Origin: Boswellia sacra
Lineage: Eukaryota; Streptophyta; Magnoliopsida; Sapindales; Burseraceae
Assembly: GCA_013180625.2 (NCBI GenBank)
Contig: SNVD02008949.1
Span: 289,037 to 353,036, forward strand
Length of the DNA stretch: 64,000 nucleotides
Direction: 5' to 3'
Below are positions 50,851 to 61,118 of the stretch, piece by piece (the first letter of the stretch is position 1; each line of letters opens with the position of its first letter). The translations under genes and the position numbers were made by a program. The notes under the pieces are model-generated. The model was not told the DNA's origin. It searched no databases and saw only the letters and a program-made list of their open reading frames with translations.

Positions 50851-51010
50851 ACCGAAATTATGTCCCCATGTGTCAAATTTGAGAGTTTTACGTGTGTATA
50901 TATCCATTCTCCATATTTTCAAATGTCATTATTATAACCTGTCTTACACTTGAAAAGCATATTACCGAACGTGCATCATTGTCTTACACAAGGTTAGAGC
51001 GCTTGTAGAA

Positions 51011-51660
51011 ATGGAGAAAACACCAATTCGGCGATTCCAAAATATATGCGTATTTTGTGGATCGCAATTTGGTAAAGATGGAGAGTTTACAACAGCAGCT
51101 CTTGATCTTGGTAGAACATTAGCTGCGAGGGGTATTCATTTGATTTATGGAGGGGGTAGTCTTGGGTTAATGGGGTGTGTGTCACAGCTGCATCCCTAGG
51201 AGGGAGCAAAGTTCTCGGCATTATCCCTAAACCATTAGCTGTACGAGATATCATAGACAACACAATCGGGGAAGAGTTACAGGTCTCTAGCATGCATGAG
51301 CGTATTGCACATATGGTTGTTAAGTCCGATGCATTTATAGCTTTGCCTGGTGGTTATGGTACATTAGAGGAGATATTTCAAATCACCTCTTGGGCACAGC
51401 TAAACATCCATCAGAAACCCATTGGTTTGTTAAATGTCAATAATTTTTTTGATGGTTTGTTGTCTTTTCTTGATCAAGCTGTAGAAAAAAATTTTATCTC
51501 ACCATCAGCGAGGCAAATCCCTGTTACAGCTTCAACGGCAGGGGAGTTAATTGACAAACTACAAGAATTCGTCTATTCGCCTGATCCAACAACAGCTCGG
51601 ATTGATTGGTTTGGAGAAGGCAATAAGAGGCGTAAACTGGATTTAACGCTCCATCTGTAA
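51011..51660 (+). pseudogene. LOG-like: Captured LOG (cytokinin riboside 5'-monophosphate phosphoribohydrolase), copy 1
   Basis: LOG enzymes release active cytokinin base from its nucleotide. The first frame (51011-51199) begins MEKTPIRRF and has [11 protein letters not shown] and [11 protein letters not shown], the N-terminal nucleotide-binding features. A one-base frameshift near 51184-51190 moves reading to a second frame that runs to 51660. The second frame holds the family signature PGGYGTLEE (about 51346-51372) and the MHER helix arginine; the lysine usual after that arginine is Ile here. The C-terminus (KRRKLDLTLHL) looks complete. The total length, about 650 nt, matches a full LOG of about 216 residues. 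Plant LOG genes normally have several introns; none is present, so the copy probably came from spliced mRNA. Only the single shift prevents a full-length product. Confidence 0.92.
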
Positions 51661-53411
51661 TCTCTATATGCTGGTTTGCTTTGTTTTCGTTTGCTTTCTT
51701 TTTATTGTGTTTATTTGAGTTTTTTTTATGTCATTTCTTTTTTAGTTTTTTTTCAGGTTGTTTCTTTCGTCCCAGGTAATATTTTCTAATCTTGATTTTT
51801 AGAGTGGTGGCTTAAAAAGTTTAAGTCCTCTTGAAACGCCTTCTGGATCTCTTTAATCCAGAACGGCTGAATAAGGAGGCTAACCTTTAAACTTTTTAGA
51901 CCCATTCTAACTGATTTGTTTTTGTTTGCTGGTTTGTTGGACTTTGTTATTTTATGAGTAAGTTTGGTTTTATGTAATTTAGAGTTGTTATGTGTTGTCT
52001 TTATTAGTTTCGATTCAAAAAGAGAAATTTGTGGAAAACAACTTGAGAATGGCAGAATATAGGGTTTCTTGAACCCTTGAAACGCATTCTCTCGACATAA
52101 ATCTGTAGTTTGTTTATTTCATGTTGTTTGAAGTGTCTTGTATGTTGTTTTGTTCTTTCATAATAAAGGTATATAGGCTGGAAACCTTAAGTCTGCGGGC
52201 TACTGGTCCTAAGGATTGTTGAAATATACAATCTTGACTCAGGTTGAACAACGCCACGTACCTCTTTTCTTGCATTTTGTGGGTCGATGATAAGATAATG
52301 ATTGAATTAAGAATAACTCTTTGAAAATGATAAATGATGCATGGATCTGTGTGCTTGAAATGTCTATTGGTTTTCGCTTTGCTTTTGATTCCTTGCGCAA
52401 CATTGAGCACTGAGCTCTTATCACTGAGTTATTTGTTCACTTAGAGAAAGTTTATGTAATTTAAATGTTTCTTCAGATTTCAATGAATTCTAGAACTTGT
52501 TTGATGTCACTCGAGGCGAAATCCTAGGCTGTGCAACATTAGGGAAATGATTTAGGCCATCTTTGGACCGTTTGAGCCTTAAGAGCCAACCTTAACTAAA
52601 ATTGATCCCTAGTTACCCCTTTGAGCCTCTGTAAACATTTTTCTTTGTTAACTCACTAAAAGATTTCCTAACCTTAATTGAATTTGTTCCAAACAGTTTA
52701 TCCCTTACATATGAGCATGTAAATCATTCGCAATTACATTTTGAGCTATGTTCTGGTTTTTGGAAGTTAGAGGAGGTTGGATTGTGCCATGAGCAATGCA
52801 AGTGAGTTTTATTATGTTTGTAAAAAAAGAAAAAGAAAAAAAAAAAAAACAAGAAGATTGAGTGTTCTAAATAAGTTTGGGGAGTAACCTGGTGAATTAA
52901 AAATAAAGTTGTGTTATAGGGGTGAGCTCTACATAATCTTGAATGATTTATGTGTTTGTGGGTGATTTGAACCAAATTATTATCCTTGATCATACCTTCA
53001 CCCAAGCCAAACGTTACAAGCTTAATAAAGTCCTACTTGATCCTTGGTGTTGTGCATGTCTACATTAGTGGAGAGTGACTTGCAAAGCAGGCCTATGGAG
53101 TTCATTTATACACACATCTTCAATATTAAATATGATTCATTTTTATGCATAAACTCATCTGGGTTACAAGTGATTAGGTGAGATGGCTCTACACACACAC
53201 ACTTGAGGAATTGAAGTGAAGCGAAACTAATCTTTGAGATGAAATTCTTGATCAAGTGCATTATTTTGAAGTTTTCCTTGGGTTATAATTAAGTACAATC
53301 TGTGAGGCCTATTTGCAAGATAAAGCATTTGTGTGTTTTAATTTTTTTGTTGATTCTGTTTCGGTTTAGTTTTATTTCATATTGTCGTAGTTGCTCGAGG
53401 ACTATCAAAGT
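51661..53411 (+). other. Athila 3' untranslated region
   Basis: About 1.75 kb with no supported ORF, shared with the minus element (57123-59088). It contains hairpin-forming pieces: AAAAAGTTTAA...TTTAAACTTTTT around 51815-51900, and CTGGAT...ATCCAG near 51843-51862. Confidence 0.65.
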
Positions 53412-53428
53412 CTAAGTGTGGGGGAATT
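53412..53428 (+). other. Athila-1 polypurine tract
   Basis: CTAAGTGTGGGGGAATT lies directly before the 3' LTR start at 53429 and would prime plus-strand synthesis. The minus element has the same tract in reverse at 57105-57122. Confidence 0.75.
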
Positions 53429-54850
53429 TGATAAGTGTCTATTTATATATCATTTTCATATCAATTCGTCCATGTTTCTTTGCTATATTCCATGGTATTT
53501 TTTTGTTTTTGTGTGGTTTTGATGTTTGTAGGAGTTTTGGAGCAACTTGCACAAAAATAGAGTAAAACCCTCATTTTCACCTCTGCTATCAGTGATCTTC
53601 TCGGATTTAATTGTATTGATATACAATGAACCTGACGACATGTTATATACCGTTGGAAAGCTCTCGAAGTCTATTTTCTGGAGAAATTTACGGTTTATAA
53701 ATCCATTCAGTGTACCAAAAGTTGTAATCAAAACAGTGTGAGATGTATAGAAATCTAATTCCACAAGCCACTGTAGCATGTATAATACGGGGTACTGTAG
53801 CAAGTCACTGTAGCAGAGTATTTAAACACATTGTAGGGTTTTATTTTCATAACTTGAAGAGGGGAAAACGTGGGAGGAGGCTGCATTTCTGGATTTCTCT
53901 CATCCCTTGGAGTTCTTGAAGGAGAAAGAAGATTTTGAAAGAGGAGGAACTACAATTCCAAGAAGATTCATCTACAAAGAAGATTTTCAAAGAATTTGCT
54001 AAGTTCTTTCTTTCCTTTTCAATTCTGGAATTTCTCTGTATTGTATTTGTTATTCTGATTGAATATGTGTAACTAAATCTGAATTGGTTGAGGGTGATTT
54101 CAAAGCCCTTGATATGGATTTTGTGAGTTGATTGTGTAAGAAATTGTTATCCAATTCTCTAATTGAAGTTGCTTGTATTTTCCCATATCTAATGCTTATG
54201 ATTGCTTACTGATTGTATTTGGAATGGCCAACTGAATATAATCTGTTGTTGTCTATTGCTAGATTAGAAATCTTGATCCGTAATTGTCATGAATTTCCAA
54301 TCATTAGTAGCAAAATTGTGATCAGTGATTGCAATTGGAAAATACAACCTAGGTTAAATAATCTGAACTTGTGTGATTATTGCTTAGATCAACCTATCTT
54401 TCTCATCGTACTGCTTCAATTGAATTAAACTCAGAGAGCTTGTTCTAGGTTGTTTAATGGATAGAGATTAAATAAAGAGCTTGTTTTATTTAACAACAAA
54501 GTAAGAAAGATTGGGATAACAGAGCTTGTTGTTATCTACGGTTGATAACTTCAATGCTGTAATTGGATTACAATTCTATGTTAATTCACAAATTCATATC
54601 TTGTGGCAGAGAATGAACTCTTAACCAAGTGTCTCTCATTGATTTTTCACTCCATTTAACTTTGCTTTGTGTTATTCTTCATTTGCTTTCGTATTAAGTT
54701 TAGTTAATCAATCAACAAAACCCCCCCTGTTTAGTTTATTATTGTTGGAAAATAACAAATTCAATTAGAATCAATCCTCGTGGGAACGATATCTTACTTA
54801 TCACTTTATTACTTGTGCGACTAGTATACTTGCTAGTTTCAAACGCATCA
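53429..54850 (+). repeat. 3' LTR of Athila-1 (1422 bp)
   Basis: Opens TGATAAG and ends GCATCA, followed by the target duplicate AAGTG. It aligns end to end with 45767-47191. Confidence 0.93.
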
Positions 54851-55257
54851 AAGTGTTAAATGAAGCTATTGACATCTTGAGTAGTGTTAGTTTATTGGTA
54901 CTATTTATTATTTACTCGATAAATTCAAGCTAGTATTGGAATAATTTTTTTTAATGAGTATATACTCCATTGTACTTACCTACTTATTGATTTAATAGGT
55001 ATTATTTGTTGAATTATTGTTTACTTGGTAATTAGAATCATATTTAATGGAATAATTTTGAGAAATATACTAAAAAAATTAGTATACAAGCAGAGCAGGA
55101 CAGGGCGGGTACGGATCTTGTAATTTTTTTTTTTACCCCACCTCGCCCCACCCCACCCCAAGTAGGGGCAATGGGGTAAGGCGGGAAAAAAATAATTTAG
55201 TGGGGAAGGGCTAGATACCTATTGTCTCGTACCAACCCCGCCCCCATTCTAACCCTA

Positions 55258-55725
55258 GTAGTGTACATAATAGGGAAGCCTGACCCACAAAGTAAGAGGG
55301 ATAGACCTGTGCCCCCTGAGTTAGTCTTACCCTTAAGAACGAAAAAGATGGACCTATGCTCTTTAGGCAAGTTTGATCTATGAGAATAAGAGGGACGGAC
55401 TTGTGCCCATTAGGCAAGTCTAACCCTTGAGAAGGAGAGGAGCAAAGCTATGCCCTTTAGGCAAATATGATCCCCAAGAACCAAAAGGACAGACTAATGC
55501 CCATTAGGCAAGTTTGATCCTTGAGAACAAGATAGGATAAACTTGTGCCCGTTATGCGAGTCTAACCCCTGAGAATGGAAAAAGCAAATATGCGCACATT
55601 GGGTGAACCTAACCCTTGGAACCTAATATAATAGGAATTATGTGCATCAAAAGGTGGTTGTGCCCCCATTTGAGAAGCAAACCTAACCCAAATACAGATG
55701 ACTACATAAGAAAGGTTAGGAATTC
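55258..55725. repeat. Minisatellite array, right block
   Basis: The 47-bp type A units resume here (for example GGATAGACCTGTGCCCCCTG and TTAGGCAAGTCTAACCC), followed by one partial type B unit near 55650-55720. It is the continuation of the array cut at 44460, and it is cut again at 55725 by the minus-strand Athila. Confidence 0.85.
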
Positions 55726-57104
55726 TGATGTGTTCGAAACTAGCAAGTATACTAGTCGCACAAGTAATAAAGTGATAAGTAGATATCGTTCCCACGAGGA
55801 TTGAATCTAATTGAATTTGTTATTTTCCAGTAATAATAAACTAAACAGGGGGGGTTTTATTGATTGATTAACTAAACTTAATACGAAAGTAAATGAAGAA
55901 TAACACAAAGCAAAGTTAAATAGAGTGAAAAATCAATGAGAGACACTTGGTTAAGAGTTCATTCTCTGCCACAAGATATGAATTTGTGAATTAACATAGA
56001 ATTGTAATCCAATTACAGCATTGAAGTTATCAACCGTAGATAACAAAAAGCTCTGTTATCCCAATCTTTCCTTACTTTGTTTGTTAAATAAAACAAGCTC
56101 TTTATTTAATCTCTATCCATTAAACAACCTAGAACAAGCTCTCTAAGTTTAATTCAATGGAAGCATTACGATGAGAAAGATAGGTTGATCTACGCAATAA
56201 TCACACAAGTTCAGATTATTTAACCTAGGTTGTATTTTCCAATTGCAATCTCTGATCACAATTTTGCTACTAATGATTGTAAATTCATGACAATTAAGGA
56301 TCAAGATTTCTAATCTAGCAATAGACAACAACAGATTATATTCAGTTGGCCATTCCAAATACAATCAGTAAGCAATCATGAGCATTAGATATGGGAAAAT
56401 ACAAGCAACTTCAATTAGAGAATTGGATAACAATTTCTTACACAATCAACTCACAAAATCCATATCAAGGGCTTTGAAATAACCCACAACCAATTCAGAT
56501 TTAGTTACACATATTCAATCAGAATAACAAATACAATACAGAGAATTTCCAGAATTGAAAAGGAAAGAAAGAACTTAGCAAATTCTTTGAAAATCTTCTT
56601 TGTAGATGAATCTTCTTGGAATTGTAGTTTCTCCTCTTTCAAAATCTTCTTTCTCCTTCAAGAACTCCAAGGGATGAGAGAATCCAGAAATGCAGCCTCC
56701 TCCAACGTTTTCCCCCCTTCAAGTTATGAAAATAAAACCCTAAAATGTGTTTAAATACTCTCCTACTTTGATCTTGTGGAAATTACAATTTCTACACTTC
56801 TCACACTGGTTTGATTACAACTTTCGGTACACTGAATGGGATGCATAAACGTAATTTTCGATCAAAAAGTAGACTTCAGAGCTTTCAAACGTATATCTAT
56901 GTCATCGGTTTCATTTATATCATACAATTAGATCCGAGAATATGGTTGGACCTAGCTAGTGAAATTGAAGGGTTTACTCATTTTTGTGCAAGTATGCTCC
57001 AAAACTCTACAAACTCACACCACCAAAACATAAAAATACGCAATGATATAGCAAAGAAACATGGACGAATTGATATGAAAATGATATATAAATAGCACTT
57101 ATCA
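55726..57104 (-). repeat. 3' LTR of Athila-2 (1379 bp)
   Basis: On the plus strand it begins TGATGTGTTCGAAAC and ends CACTTATCA. In reverse it opens TGATAAGTG like the Athila-1 LTRs. The U3 part is clearly more diverged from Athila-1 than the R/U5 part. Confidence 0.9.
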
Positions 57105-57122
57105 AATTCCCCCACACTTAGA
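57105..57122 (-). other. Athila-2 polypurine tract
   Basis: In reverse it reads TCTAAGTGTGGGGGAATT, identical to the Athila-1 tract and abutting the LTR. Confidence 0.75.
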
Positions 57123-59088
57123 CTTTGCTAGTCCTCGAGCAACTACGACAATATGAAATAAAACTAAACCGAAACAGAATCAACAAAAAATTAAAACACA
57201 CGAATGCTTCATCTTGCAAATAGGCCTCAAAGATTGTACTTAATTATAACCCAAAGAAAACTTCAAAATAATGCACTTGATCAACAATTTTATCTCAAAT
57301 ATTAGTTTCGCTTCACTTCAATTCCTCAAGTGTGTGTGTGTAGAGCCTTCTCACCTAATCACTTGTAACCCGGATGAGTTTATAAATAAAAATGAATCAT
57401 ATTTAATATTGAAGATATGTGTATAAATGAACTCCATAGGCCTGCTTTTCAAGTCACTCTCCACTAATGTAGACATGCACAACACCAAGGATCAAGTAGG
57501 ACTTTATTAAGCTTTGTAACGTTTTGGCTTGGGTGAAGGTATGAGAAAGGATAATAATTTGGCTCAAACACCCACAAACACATAACTCTTCAAGACTATG
57601 TAGAGCTCAACCCTATTAACACAACTTCAATTACAATTCACCAGGTTACTCCCCAACTTATTTAGAACACTCAATCTTTTTTTTTTGTAGAAAGCAAAAG
57701 AAACTACACCCCCACACTTTGTTGTTTCATTCTTTTTAAGAACGCCCAAGGGTATAGAACTCTTTTGTTTCTTTTTTTTTCTTTTTTTTTCTTCTTTTTT
57801 TCTTTTTTATTATTACCTTCCCCTCCCCCACACTTAAAGCAACACATTGTCCTCAATGTGTAAGTTACATGGACGATAATTACAGAATTGTATTTTTTTT
57901 TCTTTTTTTTCTTTTTGTTTTACAAACATATAGAAAACTCCTTGCAATTGCTCATGATACATCCCACCTTCTCTAACTTCCCAAAAACCAGAACATAGCT
58001 CAAAATTTAATTGTGAATGATCTACATGCTCATAGTTAAGGGATAAACTGTTTGGAACAAATTCATTTGAGGTTAGGAAATCTTTTAGTGAGTTAACAAA
58101 GAAAAAGGCTTACAAAGGCTCAAAGGTGTAACTAGGGATCAATTTCAGTCAAGGTTGGCTATTAAGGCTCAAACGGTCCAAAGATGGCCTAAATCATTTC
58201 CCCAATGTTGCACAGTCTAGGATTTCGCCTCGAGTGACCATCAAACAAGTTCTAGAATTCATTGAAATCTGAAGAACATTTAAATTACATAAACTTTCTC
58301 TAAGTGAACAAATAACTCAGTGATAATAGCTGAGTGCTCAATGTTGCGCAAAGAATCAAAAGCAAAGCGAAAACCAATAAACATTTCAAGCACACAGATC
58401 CATGCATCATTTATCATTTTCCAATAGTTATTCTTAATTCAATCATTATCTTATCATCGACCCATAAAATGCAAGAGAAGAGGTACGTGGCGTTGTTACA
58501 CCTGAGTCAAGATTGTATATTTCACCAATCCTTAGGACCAGTAGCCCGCAGACTTAAGGTTTCCAGCCTATATACCTTTATTATGAAGAACAAAACAAGA
58601 AACAAGACACTTCATACAACATAAAATAAACAAACTACAGATTTATTTAGAGAGAATGCGTTTCAAGAGTTAAGGAAACCCCATATTCTGCAATTCTCAG
58701 GTTTTTCCACAATGTTTTTTTTTTTCGAATCGAAACTGATAAAGACAAAAACACACAACAACTCAAAATTACATAAAACTAACCTTACTCCAAGAAAATA
58801 AATAAGTCCAACAAAGCAATAAACAACAAACAAGTCCATGTTCGAATGGGTCTAAAAAGTTTAGAAGTTAGCCTCCTTATTCAGTCATTATGGATTAAAG
58901 AGATCCAGAATGCGTTTCAAGAAGACTTAAACTTTTTAAGACACCACTCTAAAAGGCAAGATTAGAAAATATTACCTAGAACGAAAGAAATAACCTAAAA
59001 AAGCTCAAAAGAAATAACATGAAAAATCTTAGATAAATACAATAAAAAGAAAGTAAACAAAAATGAAGCAAACGCAGGCAAATAGAGA
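57123..59088 (-). other. Athila-2 3' untranslated region
   Basis: About 2 kb matching 51661-53411 in reverse. An extra T/C-rich stretch (57755-57925) is absent or much shorter in Athila-1. There is no supported ORF; 58334-58624 is a mirror of a non-coding stretch. Confidence 0.65.
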
Positions 59089-59742
59089 TTACAGATGGAG
59101 TGTTAAATCCATTTTACGCCTCTTATTGCCTTCTCCAAACCAATCAATCCGAGCTGTTGTTGGATCAGGCGAATAGACGAATTCTTGTAGTTTGTCAATT
59201 AACTCCCCTGCCGTTGAAGCTGTAACAGGATTTGCCTCGCTGATGGTGAGATAAAATTTTTTTCTACAGCTTGATCAAGAAAAGACAACAAACCATCAAA
59301 AAAGTTATTGACATTTAACAATCCAATGGGTTGTTTATGGATGTTTTAGCTGTGCCCAAGAGGTGATTTGAAATATCTCCTCTAATGTGCCATAACCACC
59401 CGGGTAAAGCTTAAATGCCATCGGACTTAACACCCCCATCTGTGTCAATACGCTCATGGCAATGGCTAGAGACTTGTAACTTCTTCCCCGATTGTGTTGC
59501 CTACGATATCTCGCACAGCTAGTGGTTTAAGGATAATTCCGAGAACTTTACTTCTCTCCCAGGATTCAGCTGTCGCACCACCCCATTACCCAAGACTACC
59601 CCCTCCATAAATCAATTAATACCTCCACAGCTAATGTCACTACCAAGATCAAGAGCTGCTGTGGTAAACTCTCCATCTTTACCAAATTGCGATCCGCAAA
59701 ATACGCATATATTGCGAATCGCCGAATTGGTGTTTTCTCCAT
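59089..59742 (-). pseudogene. LOG-like: Captured LOG, copy 2, degenerate
   Basis: The start (MEKTPIRRF at 59742) and the stop (59091-59089) both correspond to copy 1, so the same full-length intronless LOG cDNA is present. It has several breaks: shifts near 59590-59640, an in-frame stop after the GGGSLG motif (about 59594), and a one-base loss just before the PGGYGT signature (around 59400-59420). The signature itself survives. By eye the first 150 bases differ from copy 1 at about 7% of positions. This copy cannot encode an enzyme. Confidence 0.88.
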
Positions 59743-59879
59743 TTCTATAAGTGCTCTAATCTTGTGTAAGACACGTTAGATATTATGCTTTTCAATTGCA
59801 AGACAGGTTATGGAATGACATATGAAAATATGCAGAATGTATATATACACCCATAAAACTCTCAAATTTTGACACATGG

Positions 59880-60065
59880 GGACATACTTTCGGTGGGGGT
59901 TGCTCGATGCAGATTTATCGCCCCAAGATTTGAAAAAATGAGATATGCTTTCGGCGAGGTTTGACAAAACCTACACACTTGTCTCCCACGTGAAGCATGG
60001 AAAATGGAAATACACTTTCGGCGGGGGTTGACAAAACCTCCGCACTTGTCTCCCACGTGTACTTA
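59880..60065 (-). repeat. 67-bp G-box repeat, two-unit version
   Basis: CACGTG at 59987 and 60054 is again exactly 67 bases apart. The flanking text (ACAAGTG, CCGAAAG) matches the Athila-1 array. The partial end unit (CCCCCACCGAAAGTATG) is also present. Athila-1 has four G-box units, so unit number differs between copies. Confidence 0.85.
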
Positions 60066-60349
60066 TGCCATAGGGTAGTCATATGGTTTGTCAAAAAGAA
60101 AACTTGAAATTAAAACAAACAAAATCAACAAACAACAACAACACAAAAACAACATTGATAATCAGATCAAACGAAACAAGAAAAAAAATTCGACAACAAC
60201 AACACACATTCAAATATACAAGTAGTTGTGATTGTGGCTCACATCTTCCTCTGGTTTTACGTCCAGTAACGGCTGAAACGCCTTCTATGAGTCGGGGATT
60301 TGCTTCCCATCCAGTTTTCTTATAAACTGGCAAACAGGGTCGTTTTTAG

Positions 60350-60838
60350 TCAGATTCCCTGACTATAACACTGCAATTCATCACGAAATTGTGTCCATAG
60401 ATTAAGCAATTCACGCTGAACAAGTCCACAAGAATGTGACTCGAGAGTTAACAAAACATTATCCAGCGACTCATTACTCAAACCATTCTTAATAAATGAA
60501 AGTTTATCTTCTCTATTCCTGGACGCAAAACCTAATGAACGACAAGTCTGGTTACAATTCCATCTAGCACATTTATAACATACTTGTAACCTTTTCGCTC
60601 TTCGCCTCTTGGCGTAGTAGCTCTTTCCTAGACCAGGCATGTATTTTGCGAGATTAATGTCCGGCTCACCGGACAATCTCACCTTGGCTTCGATAAGCCA
60701 TCGGATATCAGCAGGCACATTTAGGAGCATCAATGCCCAAAGTCTAGTCATCCGTACTTTATTAATTTTAAACACAGCATTTTGAGGAAGTGAAGGGAAA
60801 TATTTACGAAGGTTCGATAGAAAGATATCAGCATCCAT
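60350..60838 (-). CDS. Virus-like cysteine-rich nucleic-acid-binding ORF, copy 2 (open)
   Basis: This is an uninterrupted 162-codon frame from MDADIFLSN (60838) to a TGA at 60350; a longer frame could begin at 60940. The layout is: an N-terminal segment (1-40), VPADIRWLIE (41-50), GLGKS (69-73), a basic run KRRRAKR (77-83), the C-x2-C-x4-C-x3-C cluster (C87, C90, C95, C99) and a C-terminal region to 162. The pattern resembles nucleic-acid-binding proteins of carlaviruses and related plant viruses, some of which suppress RNA silencing or act in the nucleus. It is the only undamaged coding frame in this element, while pol and LOG on either side are broken. Its core differs from copy 1 by one silent base in about 375. 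The function within the retrotransposon is unknown, and the viral link is inference from motifs. Confidence 0.55.
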   Translation of the reverse strand: MDADIFLSNLRKYFPSLPQNAVFKINKVRMTRLWALMLLNVPADIRWLIEAKVRLSGEPDINLAKYMPGLGKSYYAKRRRAKRLQVCYKCARWNCNQTCRSLGFASRNREDKLSFIKNGLSNESLDNVLLTLESHSCGLVQRELLNLWTQFRDELQCYSQGI

Positions 60839-60864
60839 TGAAGAGAAGAAAAGGAGAGATATTA

Positions 60865-60965
60865 CCGATAATGCGATTGAGTTTGTTCTTCTCCCAGATA
60901 TGCACGTTTCAAACCTTCGAACAATGGCTTCAACTCCCATTTGAATGTTTCCTCAAGCTGTTGCA
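60865..60965 (-). pseudogene. Misplaced protease-RT linker, Athila-2
   Basis: Reads WELKPLFEGLKRAYLGEEQT just before the virus-like ORF, although the linker belongs between protease and RT. The same arrangement occurs in Athila-1 (49643-49743), so the rearrangement predates both insertions. Confidence 0.55.
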
Positions 60966-61118
60966 CAACTGATCAATTATAATAGCCCATGAGAGGAATC
61001 TCCTCGAAACACAAAAACTGATCAATACTACCTTCTTTTCTTTGTCTCTTTTTATTATATTTCAAAAACATTGGGTTGCCTCCCAATAAGCGCTTGGTTT
61101 AACGTCCTCAGCCTGACG

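Larger units (their letters stand above)
45767..54850 (+). mobile_element. Athila-type Ty3/gypsy retrotransposon carrying cargo genes (Athila-1)
   Basis: A 9.08-kb element with two LTRs and a perfect target duplication AAGTG (45762-45766 and 54851-54855). The primer site TGGCACCGTTGCCGGGGA is the Athila signature. Gag is reduced to fragments. Reverse transcriptase, RNase H and integrase are deleted. Between the pol scar and the 3' LTR lie a virus-like cysteine-rich ORF, a G-box repeat array and a LOG gene copy. It cannot transpose on its own; it could only move with help from a full relative such as the minus-strand copy at 55726. Confidence 0.92.
44461..55257. mobile_element. hAT-like element, split by an Athila insertion
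   Basis: The left end is TAGGGATGAGCATTTAACCC. The right end reads TAGGGTTAGAATGGGGGCGG on the minus strand. Both are of the TAGGG type used by many plant hAT elements, with CG-rich subterminal zones. The flanking octamers GTCATGTA (44453-44460) and GTAGTGTA (55258-55265) match at 6 of 8 positions, compatible with an old 8-bp target duplication. The element's own DNA is 44461-45766 and 54856-55257, about 1.7 kb. No intact transposase was found. The same minisatellite resumes on both sides, which supports these borders. Confidence 0.5.

Noticed and set aside
50566..50937. ORFs of 123 and 104 codons with repeated CGGFVK/PPKVY-like text
   Set aside because: They run through the 67-bp tandem repeat, and 67 is not a multiple of three, so each unit is read in a new frame. 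The protein repeats are artefacts of the DNA array.
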